A DNA stretch of 34,762 bases from Mesoaciditoga sp. Its GTDB lineage: Bacteria > Thermotogota > Thermotogae > Mesoaciditogales > Mesoaciditogaceae. The position numbers and the translations under genes were made by a program. The notes below the pieces were generated by a model. That model had not been told where the DNA came from. It saw only the letters and a list, made by a program, of their open reading frames with translations, and ran no database searches. The DNA is taken from NCBI GenBank assembly GCA_002878315.1, contig PNIW01000091.1, positions 1 through 34,762 on the forward strand. The letters run 5' to 3'. This document shows, one piece after another, positions 1 to 6,810 of the stretch; position 1 is the stretch's first letter, and each line of letters opens with the position of its first letter.

Positions 1-1
1 C

Positions 2-46
2 GCATTTGCGGCCTTAGAGTATTGTGATATGGAGGGGACAATATGA
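2..46 (+). CDS. possible 3' end of an upstream gene (partial)
   Basis: The window opens inside a reading frame that continues to a TGA at 44-46 and ends with residues AFAALEYCDMEGTI. That stop overlaps the ATG of the next gene in an ATGA arrangement, which is how several neighbouring genes are joined. Only 14 codons are visible. Another frame also ends in this stretch (TGA at 25-27), so the choice of frame is uncertain and no function can be given. Confidence 0.25.
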   Translation, partial: AFAALEYCDMEGTI

Positions 47-369
47 AGATAATGCTCGCCACAGACAATCCATCTTTAGAAGGTAAGATATCTGATAGAT
101 TCGCAAGAACTTCTTATTTTTTGATATACGATCTTGAAAATGGAAACTTTCAGGTTATAGATAACTCCTCAATTGGAACACATGGCGCCGGACCGAAGGC
201 AGTTCAACTCGCAATAGATAACAAAGTCTCTGCAATAATCTCGGCAATTCCTGGTGAGACAGCCATGGAGGCTATAAAGGAATCCAAGATAAAGGTTTAC
301 GACGGCAGAGGACTTAACGCAAAAGAGGCCATAGAAAAATTCAAAAGCGGAGAAATAAAAGAGATATGA
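43..369 (+). CDS. NifX/NifB-type dinitrogenase iron-molybdenum cofactor domain protein (ORP-like)
   Basis: This 108-residue protein is a single small alpha/beta domain of the Nitro_FeMo-Co family. It has the family's N-terminal strand (MKIMLATDN), a glycine-rich GAGPKA motif at about residues 48-53 and a C-terminal segment YDGRGLNAKEAI. In the family these stand-alone domains bind or carry metal-sulfur clusters; in Desulfovibrio the Orange Protein (ORP) carries a Mo-Cu-S cluster. The ATG is preceded by GGAGGGG at 31-37, and the stop overlaps the next start by 4 bp, so it is translationally coupled to the two MinD-type ATPases. No nif structural gene is visible, so a role in nitrogen fixation is unlikely. 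The family call is firm; the cluster it carries is unknown. Confidence 0.85.
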   Translation: MKIMLATDNPSLEGKISDRFARTSYFLIYDLENGNFQVIDNSSIGTHGAGPKAVQLAIDNKVSAIISAIPGETAMEAIKESKIKVYDGRGLNAKEAIEKFKSGEIKEI

Positions 370-1217
370 AGATCGCTGTACTTTCAGGAAAGGGCGGAAC
401 AGGAAAGACAACTGTCGCGACCAATTTAGCCTATTCTCTCAATAAAGTGGACAAAATGGTTCAATTGCTTGATGCCGATGTCGAAGAACCAAATGCCCAC
501 ATCTTCTTTAACGTGAATTACGAAGATGAAGAAAATGTTCAGATACTTTTGCCCGTTATAGATAGAAACAAATGCACGCATTGTGGAATATGCGCAAGAT
601 CCTGTGAGTTTTCAGCGATAACCGTTTCTTCAAAATACATAATGGTCTTCGATAGTCTCTGTCATGGCTGTGGCGTGTGCTCGATGGTCTGTCCGGTCAA
701 AGCGATATCCGAAAGGCCAAAGGACATAGGAACGATAAAATTAGGCAAGACGGAAGAAGGAATAATATTCGGAGAGGGTATTATGAACATAGGAGAGCCA
801 TCACCGGTTAGAATAATAAGACAATTGAAAAAGCATATCGCTCCTGACGCCGATGTCGTGATACTTGATTCTCCTCCCGGTACCTCCTGTCCGGTTATAG
901 AAACCATTCACGACACGGATTTTGCTCTGCTTGTGACGGAACCAACTCCATTTGGACTTCACGATCTGAAATTGGCCATAGAAACCACACGCCAATTTAA
1001 TATCCCCATCGGAGTTGTCATCAACAGATATGACGGCAGTTACAAAGAGATCGAGGCGTATTTAGACAGAGAGCAGATACCTCTTCTTATGACGATTCCT
1101 TACGATCCGCAAATTGCACGGGATTATTCAAAGGGATTTCTCTTTTCCAAATCACAAAATTACACAGACAAATTCTTAGATCTTTTTGAAAGAATAGAAG
1201 TGATCAAAAAATGTTAG
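366..1217 (+). CDS. MinD/Mrp-superfamily ATPase with inserted 2[4Fe-4S] ferredoxin domain (first of pair)
   Basis: This is a 283-residue cytoplasmic P-loop ATPase. The deviant Walker A motif GKGGTGKTT sits at residues 8-16. A ferredoxin insertion follows, with C70/C73/C76/C80 (CTHCGICARSC) and C99/C102/C105/C109 (CHGCGVCSMVC). The switch region DSPPGTSCPV and a C-terminal MinD half come after. Relatives form pairs beside NifX/ORP proteins; in Desulfovibrio such ATPases belong to the ORP complex. The likely role is ATP-dependent handling or transfer of a metal-sulfur cluster or electrons. It overlaps its neighbours by 4 bp upstream and 7 bp downstream, which indicates an operon. Automated annotation often calls this family cobyrinic acid a,c-diamide synthase, which I consider misleading because no cobalamin genes are nearby. 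Confidence 0.88.
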   Translation: MKIAVLSGKGGTGKTTVATNLAYSLNKVDKMVQLLDADVEEPNAHIFFNVNYEDEENVQILLPVIDRNKCTHCGICARSCEFSAITVSSKYIMVFDSLCHGCGVCSMVCPVKAISERPKDIGTIKLGKTEEGIIFGEGIMNIGEPSPVRIIRQLKKHIAPDADVVILDSPPGTSCPVIETIHDTDFALLVTEPTPFGLHDLKLAIETTRQFNIPIGVVINRYDGSYKEIEAYLDREQIPLLMTIPYDPQIARDYSKGFLFSKSQNYTDKFLDLFERIEVIKKC

Positions 1218-2080
1218 TCTTTCAAATGGCAATTGTAAGTGGCAAAGGTGGCACGGGAAAGACCACATTATCGGCATCTTTTTCATATCTGGCAAAAAAT
1301 AGAGTCATGGCAGATTGCGATGTGGATGCTCCAAATTTGCATATAATATTAAAGCCACAGATAATCGAAAAGCACGAATATTTCGGATCAAAAAAGGCCA
1401 TTCTTGATCAGGAAAGATGCGTGATGTGCGGGGTATGCGAGCAGGTCTGCAGATTTGATGCCATAAAATTTGGCGGAGATCGTTATTTCGTAATGGAATA
1501 TGCCTGCGAAGGATGCGGTGCGTGCGCAATAGCGTGCCCTGCAAAGGCTTTACAACTTGTCCAGATTTTAAGCGGTGAATACTATTTGTCAAAAACAGAC
1601 AATGGCCCGATGGTACATGCACTTTTAAAACCATCCGAAGAAACAAGCGGAGATCTTATAGCCGAGGTAAGAAAACTTGCACTTAAAGTTGCATACGATT
1701 CACAGATTCCTTTAGTGATAATAGACGGGGCGCCGGGGATCGGATGTCCGGCAACATCTTCGATAACATCTACGAATTACGTGATTCTAGTTGCAGAACC
1801 TACAATGAGCGGTCTTCACGATCTAAGACGCATCGTCGAGACTGTAAGACATTTCAGGATAAAGATGGGCGTTATTGTCAACAAATACGACATAAATCCA
1901 TCAAAAACCAATGAGATCGAAGAATACTGCAAAACCGAAGAGATCGAAGTCCTTGGAAAAATTCCTTACGATGAGTGTGTAAAGGAAGCGACTGAAAATG
2001 CCAAACCTGTCATCTTTTATGATTGCCCGGCCGCAAAAGAGATAAAGCGAGTATGGGAAAATCTATCGTCCAAAATTTAA
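1211..2080 (+). CDS. MinD/Mrp-superfamily ATPase with inserted 2[4Fe-4S] ferredoxin domain (second of pair)
   Basis: This 289-residue paralogue of the preceding gene has the same architecture. It has a Walker A motif GKGGTGKTT at about residues 11-19 and ferredoxin cysteines C70/C73/C76/C80 and C99/C102/C105/C109, at the same positions as in the partner. The segment DGAPGIGCPA matches DSPPGTSCPV of the partner. The two most likely form a heterodimer, as MinD/Mrp proteins dimerise through the P-loop face. The ATG at 1211 overlaps the previous stop by 7 bp. A second in-frame ATG at 1226 would give MAIVSGKGG, which is closer to the usual family start. Neither has a clear Shine-Dalgarno sequence, so the exact start is open. 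The repeat-bearing spacer 2081-2301 follows. Confidence 0.87.
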   Translation: MLVFQMAIVSGKGGTGKTTLSASFSYLAKNRVMADCDVDAPNLHIILKPQIIEKHEYFGSKKAILDQERCVMCGVCEQVCRFDAIKFGGDRYFVMEYACEGCGACAIACPAKALQLVQILSGEYYLSKTDNGPMVHALLKPSEETSGDLIAEVRKLALKVAYDSQIPLVIIDGAPGIGCPATSSITSTNYVILVAEPTMSGLHDLRRIVETVRHFRIKMGVIVNKYDINPSKTNEIEEYCKTEEIEVLGKIPYDECVKEATENAKPVIFYDCPAAKEIKRVWENLSSKI

Positions 2081-2094
2081 TCATACCGAACAGT

Positions 2095-2215
2095 ATGTAG
2101 CACGTGGCGGGTGGCTCGTGGCACGTGGAAAAAAGCGGTGGCGGGTAACGCGTGATCAGTGAAAAGAGAAGCAAAGAAGCAGCGGAGGACAGGATATCTC
2201 CGCGGTGGTCGACTC
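2095..2215. repeat. intergenic dispersed repeat, copy 1 (degenerate)
   Basis: This non-coding spacer between the second ATPase and the ferredoxin is rich in short degenerate words such as cacgtgg, gggtggc and gtggcacgtgg. The block at 2109-2128 matches 4220-4239 in copy 2 at 17 of 20 positions. It is followed by a purine-rich stretch (gtgatcagtgaaaagag) resembling the gtgatgagtaaagagtg stretch of copy 2. No coding frame is convincing. This is the weakest of the four copies. Confidence 0.55.
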
Positions 2216-2251
2216 ATGGGGAAAAAGCAAAGAATATTTTCAGAAATTAAG

Positions 2252-2287
2252 ATTCGAAATTTAAAGTGTGTTTAACACATTTCGAAT
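2252..2287. promoter_or_regulatory. candidate operator palindromes upstream of the ferredoxin gene
   Basis: Two inverted arms, attcgaaat at 2252-2260 and atttcgaat at 2279-2287, flank a 13-bp near-perfect palindrome TGTGTTTAACACA at 2267-2279 (six-base arms, one central base). The group lies immediately upstream of the Shine-Dalgarno sequence of the ferredoxin gene. This is consistent with a repressor site or a small mRNA hairpin. No -35/-10 pair could be assigned with confidence. Confidence 0.35.
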
Positions 2288-2301
2288 GAGAGGTGAAGTT
2301 T

Positions 2302-2550
2302 ATGCCATGGGTTAAAGAGGATCTGTGTAAAGGATGCGCAATTTGTTTAAAGGTCTGTCCCGTTGAAGGTGCAATTGAAATGAAAGATAAGAAAGCTTAC
2401 ATACACAACGATATATGCACAAGATGCGGAAAATGCATGGATGTGTGTCCAACCAACGCGATAAGGCCAAATTCCGAAAATCCGGCGTTAAGAGGATTTG
2501 GAAGAGGTTCAGGCCACGGAGGGCACAGACACAATCACGGTGAATGGTGA
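2302..2550 (+). CDS. 2[4Fe-4S] ferredoxin with histidine-rich C-terminal tail
   Basis: This 82-residue ferredoxin has two classical motifs, C9/C12/C15/C19 (CKGCAICLKVCP) and C39/C42/C45/C49 (CTRCGKCMDVCP). Beyond the second motif runs a 30-residue tail rich in Gly, Arg and His, ending around H72/H75/H77/H79 (GHGGHRHNHGEW). The tail is not part of the ferredoxin fold and could bind a metal ion. I chose the ATG at 2302 because AGGTGA at 2291-2296 lies five bases upstream; a GTG at 2293 would sit inside that site. The stop TGA overlaps the next ATG in a TGATG junction, so it is coupled to the radical SAM gene, for which it is a plausible electron donor. Confidence 0.88.
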   Translation: MPWVKEDLCKGCAICLKVCPVEGAIEMKDKKAYIHNDICTRCGKCMDVCPTNAIRPNSENPALRGFGRGSGHGGHRHNHGEW

Positions 2551-3482
2551 TGAAATACGTCTATGGCCCTGTACCATCGAGAAGATTGGGCAGATCATTA
2601 GGTGTAAGTCCTATCCCCTCAAAAACATGCAATTACTCGTGCGTTTATTGCCAACTTGGCAGGACCGATCATTTTACAAACTTAAGAAAAGATTTTTTTG
2701 ATCCTCACGAGATCCTGAAAGAGATCTTCAAAAGTGTGGAAGAAAATAGATCGATCGATTACATAACCTTCGTGGGAGAAGGGGAACCTACGCTTTGCAA
2801 GTCGATAGGATATCTGATAGATCAGGCAAAACTTACCAGCCTTCCCATTGCAGTCATAACAAACGGTGCTCTTTTGTACGACGAAGATGTTAGAATGGAT
2901 TTGAGAAACGCAGATGTAGTTTTACCTTCTTTAGATGCTGGCGATGAACAAACTTTTTTAAAGATAAACAGGCCCAATAAAGAGATAAAATTTGAAAGAA
3001 TGGTTGAGGGTCTAAAACAATTTTCGAAGATAAGAAAGGGGCAACTTTGGATTGAGGTAATGCTTGTCAAAGGACTTAACGATTCTGAAGAAGAGATCAC
3101 AAAAATCAAGAATATTCTAAAAGATGTCAATCCAGACAGAGTTTACATAAATGTGCCGATCCGTCCTCCCGCAGAGCCATGGGTAGAGATACCTGACGAA
3201 GAATCCATCGCTAAAGCCCACGAAATACTCGAAAGTTATGTGATATCTGGATATGAAACGGGAGAATTCAATGTAGATCCGGATCATCTTTACGATGAGA
3301 TTTTGAAAATATGCGAGCGACATCCATTGAGAGAAGACCAGATAAAGGGCATATGCCTTAAATTCAATATCGGCCCGGATGAGATAATCTCGAAAATGAG
3401 AAATGATAAAAGTGTCAAAGAAATTCTCTACCATGAAAAGAGATTTTTCGTTGTCAAGCCAAAAATGGAGGGAAAAGCATGA
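2550..3482 (+). CDS. radical SAM protein (family starting KYVYGPVPSRRLGRSLG)
   Basis: This 310-residue protein has the radical SAM signature C27-x3-C31-x2-C34 (CNYSCVYC), which ligates the [4Fe-4S] cluster that cleaves S-adenosylmethionine. The FVGEGEPT segment matches the family's SAM-contacting GGE-type motif. The N-terminal VYGPVPSRRLGRSLG is the hallmark of a widespread anaerobe family with no assigned reaction. The C-terminal 70 residues contain no extra cysteine cluster. I chose the ATG at 2550, which overlaps the ferredoxin stop, because it gives the conserved N-terminus; an upstream ATG at 2544 would add two residues. A 4-bp ATGA overlap links it to the MBL gene. It could install a modification or cofactor for the surrounding metal-protein system; the substrate is unknown. 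Confidence 0.85.
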   Translation: MKYVYGPVPSRRLGRSLGVSPIPSKTCNYSCVYCQLGRTDHFTNLRKDFFDPHEILKEIFKSVEENRSIDYITFVGEGEPTLCKSIGYLIDQAKLTSLPIAVITNGALLYDEDVRMDLRNADVVLPSLDAGDEQTFLKINRPNKEIKFERMVEGLKQFSKIRKGQLWIEVMLVKGLNDSEEEITKIKNILKDVNPDRVYINVPIRPPAEPWVEIPDEESIAKAHEILESYVISGYETGEFNVDPDHLYDEILKICERHPLREDQIKGICLKFNIGPDEIISKMRNDKSVKEILYHEKRFFVVKPKMEGKA

Positions 3483-4246
3483 AAGTGACCATACTTTGTA
3501 ACGATATAGCAAAACCAGGTCTTTTTGCCGAACATGGACTTTCTCTTTTGATAGATGATGAGACGATTTTTGACACGGGAACGAGCGACGTTGCAGTAAA
3601 AAATGCCGGTAAATTGGACGTGGATCTTTCAAAGGTGAAAAGGATCTTTATAAGCCACGGTCATTACGATCACATCGGAGGATTGCCTTACATGCTCGCG
3701 AAAACCGGAAAGGTCGATCTTTATCTCCACAAAAAGGCACTTGTACCAAAATACTCCGGCGATCGTTTTGCCGGCTTTTCTTACCAATGGAAGGATATAG
3801 AAAAGATGGCCAACGTCCACCTTCTTGAAGGAAATTCTACCATAGATGGATTTACGATCTTAAACGATGTTCCGACCATTGAAGAAAACATAGATCCCAA
3901 TTTCAAAGTGAACGGCCACCACGATCTTTTCGAAGACGAGATAAATCTCATCAAAGACGGAGTTCTTATCACCGGTTGCGCTCACAGAGGCATAGAAAAT
4001 ATATTTGCAAAAGCAGGCACAGTTCAGATGGTAATAGGAGGCTTTCATCTTTTAAATTCAAGTATCGAAAGGATAAATGAAATTTCGAAAATTTTTAAAA
4101 CTGCCGGTGTAAAGGTTGTGCCATTGCATTGTACGGGAAAGACGGCAACCGAAATTCTGAAAGAAACTCTCTCAGACAAATGTCTGATAAAGATGGCAGG
4201 AGACACGATATATATCGGTGGGTGGCGCGTGGCAGGTAGCGTATAG
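3479..4246 (+). CDS. metallo-beta-lactamase-fold hydrolase, dihydropterin-RFAP synthase-like branch
   Basis: This 255-residue protein has the MBL metal-binding motif H60-G-H62-Y-D64-H65, a downstream histidine in GCAHRG, and another metal histidine candidate in PLHCTGK. The arrangement, with LITGCAHRGIENI in the middle, matches the branch annotated as 7,8-dihydropterin-6-methyl-4-(beta-D-ribofuranosyl)aminobenzene 5'-phosphate synthase-like; that name is only a homology label. It overlaps the radical SAM gene by 4 bp. The last codons (about WRVAGSV) run into the dispersed repeat beginning near 4216, so the original C-terminus was probably a few residues different. It is probably cytoplasmic, since no signal peptide is visible. 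The reaction is not known. Confidence 0.8.
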   Translation: MKVTILCNDIAKPGLFAEHGLSLLIDDETIFDTGTSDVAVKNAGKLDVDLSKVKRIFISHGHYDHIGGLPYMLAKTGKVDLYLHKKALVPKYSGDRFAGFSYQWKDIEKMANVHLLEGNSTIDGFTILNDVPTIEENIDPNFKVNGHHDLFEDEINLIKDGVLITGCAHRGIENIFAKAGTVQMVIGGFHLLNSSIERINEISKIFKTAGVKVVPLHCTGKTATEILKETLSDKCLIKMAGDTIYIGGWRVAGSV

Positions 4247-4392
4247 CAAATGGCGTATGGAGAAAGAAATTAGAGAGAAGGGATTGAATAGTGACGAGTA
4301 AGGTGTGATGAGTAAAGAGTGAAAAGTCTGTTCAATTGACAATTCTATGTGCCACGAGTCATGTACTACGTGCCAAACTGCCGGAGCGATGA
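4216..4392. repeat. intergenic dispersed repeat, copy 2
   Basis: The copy starts inside the 3' end of the MBL gene (gggtggcgcgtggcaggtag at 4220-4239, related to copy 1). It continues through a gagtaaagagtgaaaag stretch, a CAATTGACAATT unit at 4334-4344 and gtgccacgagtcatg. It ends with gccaaactgccggagc at 4372-4387. The segment 4310-4344 matches the reverse complement of 19650-19683 with about three differences in 35 positions, and the final block matches the reverse complement of 10576-10597 apart from a short insertion. It fills the gap before the oxidoreductase gene. Confidence 0.75.
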
Positions 4393-4431
4393 TATGGATA
4401 AAATTTATGATGACAAAAAGGAGGAAGTTTT

Positions 4432-6330
4432 ATGTATGAATCTCTTTTTACGAAAATAAGATTTGGAAATCTTACTCTAAAAAATAGAATAATTTTTCCG
4501 CCGGTCTCAACAAACCTTGCCTCCTCAACTGGCGAGGTTACAGATGAGATGATATATCATTATTCCAGACGTGCAAAGGGCGGTGCGGCCCTTGTAACTG
4601 TTGAAAATGCCTGTATAGATTATCCTTCAACGATGGAAGGTGCAACACAGCCGAGATTCGACGACGAAAGTTATATCCCGGGTCTGAGCCGATTGACAGA
4701 AGAGATACACAAGTACGGTGCCTTTGCCTTTGTAGAACTTACGCACCCCGGTCTTATGGGATCTCATCCTCCGATCATCGCGCCATCGGACGTTAAGTTA
4801 AGGCCAGATGGACTCCATCCCCACGTGATGACAATCGATGAGATAGAAGAGGTTGCGATGAAGTTTGCAAAAGCCGCTCTTATAGCAAAGCGTGCAGGCT
4901 TTGACGGCGTTGAAATAGAATCTGCCCATGGTCTTCTGGTAGATCAATTTTTATCCCCCCTTGCAAACAAAAGAACCGACGAGTATGGCGGTTCAACAGA
5001 AAATAGAACTAAATTCGCAAAACTCATCATTGATAAGATAAGATCGCTTTGCGGAAATTATCCCGTAAGTGCACGTTTAGGGGTTATAGACTACGTTGAT
5101 GGCGGGATAAGGCCCGAAAAAGAGGGCGTCGAAATAGCAAAAAAGTTTGAAGAGTACGGATATGTCGCAATTCATGCGGATGTCGGTTTCGGAGACAAGG
5201 AAAAAAGGTTAGAGCCAATGGGCTATCCACAGGCGTGGAGATCTAACCTTGCAAAGATAATAAAGGACTCAGGGGTAAAGATTCCCATCATAGCGGTTGG
5301 CATGATAAGAGAGCCTGAAGTTGCGGAAAAGATATTGAAAGATGGTACGGCAGATATTGTTGCATTGGGAAGAACGCTAATAGCCGATCCGGATTGGCCG
5401 ATCAAAACGATGTACGGCAAAGAAAAGACTATTCGCAAATGCGTCGGATGCTCCGAGTGTATAGTCTCAAGGCACATGATGGGAACTGCCATAAGGTGCG
5501 GAATGAATCCGAATGTCGGAAAGAGCGAATCGTACGAAATGCTTGTTCCTCCGGTAAAGACTAAAAAGATCGTCATTGTCGGCGCCGGACCCGCAGGGCT
5601 TGAGGCCGCAAGAGTTTCAGCCATGAGAGGACACAATGTCGTGATCTTCGAAAAAGAAAAAGAGATAGGCGGTGTTATAAGGATAGGATCGGTACCTCCT
5701 GGGAAGGAAAAGATGAGGTGGCTTATAGATTATTACAAACAGATTCTTGAGGATTTGAAGATCGATCTCAGACTTTCAACGCCAGCGGATGGCAAAACCG
5801 TTATGAATGAAAATCCAGACGAGGTTGTAGTTGCAATTGGATCCGATCCTCTAATACCACCCGTTAAAGGGATAGACGGACCAAATGTCATGATCTATCC
5901 GGATATTTTGAATGGAAAATTGCCAAATGGAAAAAACGTTGTGGTCGGCGGAGGTGGCCTTGTAGGATGTGAAACGGCACTATATCTTGCAGACAAAGGA
6001 TATTCAGTCTCCATTGTAGAGATGTTGCCGGACGTTGCAATAGGAATGGAGCCGATAAGCAAATCATACCTTATGAAAGAACTCAAAAATCGTAATGTCA
6101 GGATCATCGTAAACGCAAAGATAAAATCTCTCTCTCAAAACTCAGTGCAATTTGACAGGGAAGGAAAATCTGAAGAATTGCATTTTGATAGTTTTGTTGT
6201 GGCTTTTGGCGGCAAACCGAGAACTTTTGAAAATCTTCCGGTCCCGACGCATTTTGTTGGAGATGCCGTAAGAGTTGCAAAACTCCCTGAAGCCGTAAGA
6301 GATGGATACGCAGTAGGGTTTTCAATATAA
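4432..6330 (+). CDS. NADH:flavin oxidoreductase of the Old Yellow Enzyme / 2,4-dienoyl-CoA reductase type (FMN, 4Fe-4S, FAD)
   Basis: This 632-residue three-part enzyme has an N-terminal FMN TIM barrel (about 1-330, with HGLLVDQFLSPLANKR). A [4Fe-4S] motif follows at C337-x2-C340-x2-C343-x12-C356, and a dinucleotide half at the C-terminus carries GAGPAG near residue 385 and GGGGLVG near 505. The Cys spacing is that of trimethylamine dehydrogenase rather than the C-x3-C variant of E. coli FadH. The family reduces activated C=C bonds or demethylates amines using electrons passed FAD to Fe-S to FMN; the substrate cannot be read from sequence. AAGGAGGAAG supports the ATG. A CGGC-protein gene follows 18 bp downstream, so the two likely form one transcript. 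Confidence 0.9.
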   Translation: MYESLFTKIRFGNLTLKNRIIFPPVSTNLASSTGEVTDEMIYHYSRRAKGGAALVTVENACIDYPSTMEGATQPRFDDESYIPGLSRLTEEIHKYGAFAFVELTHPGLMGSHPPIIAPSDVKLRPDGLHPHVMTIDEIEEVAMKFAKAALIAKRAGFDGVEIESAHGLLVDQFLSPLANKRTDEYGGSTENRTKFAKLIIDKIRSLCGNYPVSARLGVIDYVDGGIRPEKEGVEIAKKFEEYGYVAIHADVGFGDKEKRLEPMGYPQAWRSNLAKIIKDSGVKIPIIAVGMIREPEVAEKILKDGTADIVALGRTLIADPDWPIKTMYGKEKTIRKCVGCSECIVSRHMMGTAIRCGMNPNVGKSESYEMLVPPVKTKKIVIVGAGPAGLEAARVSAMRGHNVVIFEKEKEIGGVIRIGSVPPGKEKMRWLIDYYKQILEDLKIDLRLSTPADGKTVMNENPDEVVVAIGSDPLIPPVKGIDGPNVMIYPDILNGKLPNGKNVVVGGGGLVGCETALYLADKGYSVSIVEMLPDVAIGMEPISKSYLMKELKNRNVRIIVNAKIKSLSQNSVQFDREGKSEELHFDSFVVAFGGKPRTFENLPVPTHFVGDAVRVAKLPEAVRDGYAVGFSI

Positions 6331-6348
6331 TTGATGAGGAGGCAAAAA

Positions 6349-6792
6349 ATGGAGAAGGTCAAAATAGGAATAATAATATGCGATCGTTACCGTTCATGTG
6401 CCGGAGGAAAATGTTTTAAATCCCTTGAAAATCGGGAAGGCGCTTTCAGCATCTATAAAGGGAAGGAAGTTGAAGTCGTTGGATACACAACGTGCGGCGG
6501 ATGCCCGGGTGGGAATATAGAATACGCCCCGGCCGAGATGAAAAAGAATGGCGTGAACGTAATACATTTAGCCACGGGTATGATCGTCGGCTATCCACCA
6601 TGTCCTTACGTCGATTACTTCAAAAAATTCATAGAAGAAAAATACGGAATAAAAGTTGTGGTCGGTACGCATCCAATACCGCAAAAATATTACACGACAC
6701 ATGTGAATCTTAAAAGTTGGGAATCGCCGGAATGGAAAACACTTTTGGCTCCAACTATAGCAGATGAAAAGACGCGTCTAAATTACGATTGA
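6349..6792 (+). CDS. CGGC-domain protein
   Basis: This 147-residue protein has the CGGC motif at C49-G-G-C52 followed by PGG, and an N-terminal cysteine set C11/C17/C22. That pattern is typical of the CGGC domain family, a small alpha/beta fold suspected of binding metal or an Fe-S cluster. A further cysteine lies in GYPPCPY. I chose the ATG at 6349 because GAGGAGG at 6336-6342 lies six bases upstream; an earlier ATG at 6334 overlaps that site. It is the last gene of the + strand cluster and converges with the GH2 gene across only 18 bp, with no terminator hairpin seen. A metal-sensing or metal-delivery role is inference. Confidence 0.8.
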   Translation: MEKVKIGIIICDRYRSCAGGKCFKSLENREGAFSIYKGKEVEVVGYTTCGGCPGGNIEYAPAEMKKNGVNVIHLATGMIVGYPPCPYVDYFKKFIEEKYGIKVVVGTHPIPQKYYTTHVNLKSWESPEWKTLLAPTIADEKTRLNYD

Positions 6793-6810
6793 ATAAATCT
6801 AAGAAGCCTT

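Noticed and set aside
2261-2278. A Rex site (half-sites with N4 spacing) upstream of the ferredoxin.
   Set aside because: Only the right half-site fits; the left half (ttaaagt) does not match. The tight 13-bp palindrome is reported instead as an unassigned operator candidate.
5223-5636. Long open frame antisense to the oxidoreductase gene.
   Set aside because: The + strand gene has clear domains and motifs. The antisense frame has no ribosome site or recognisable protein and is a codon-bias shadow.
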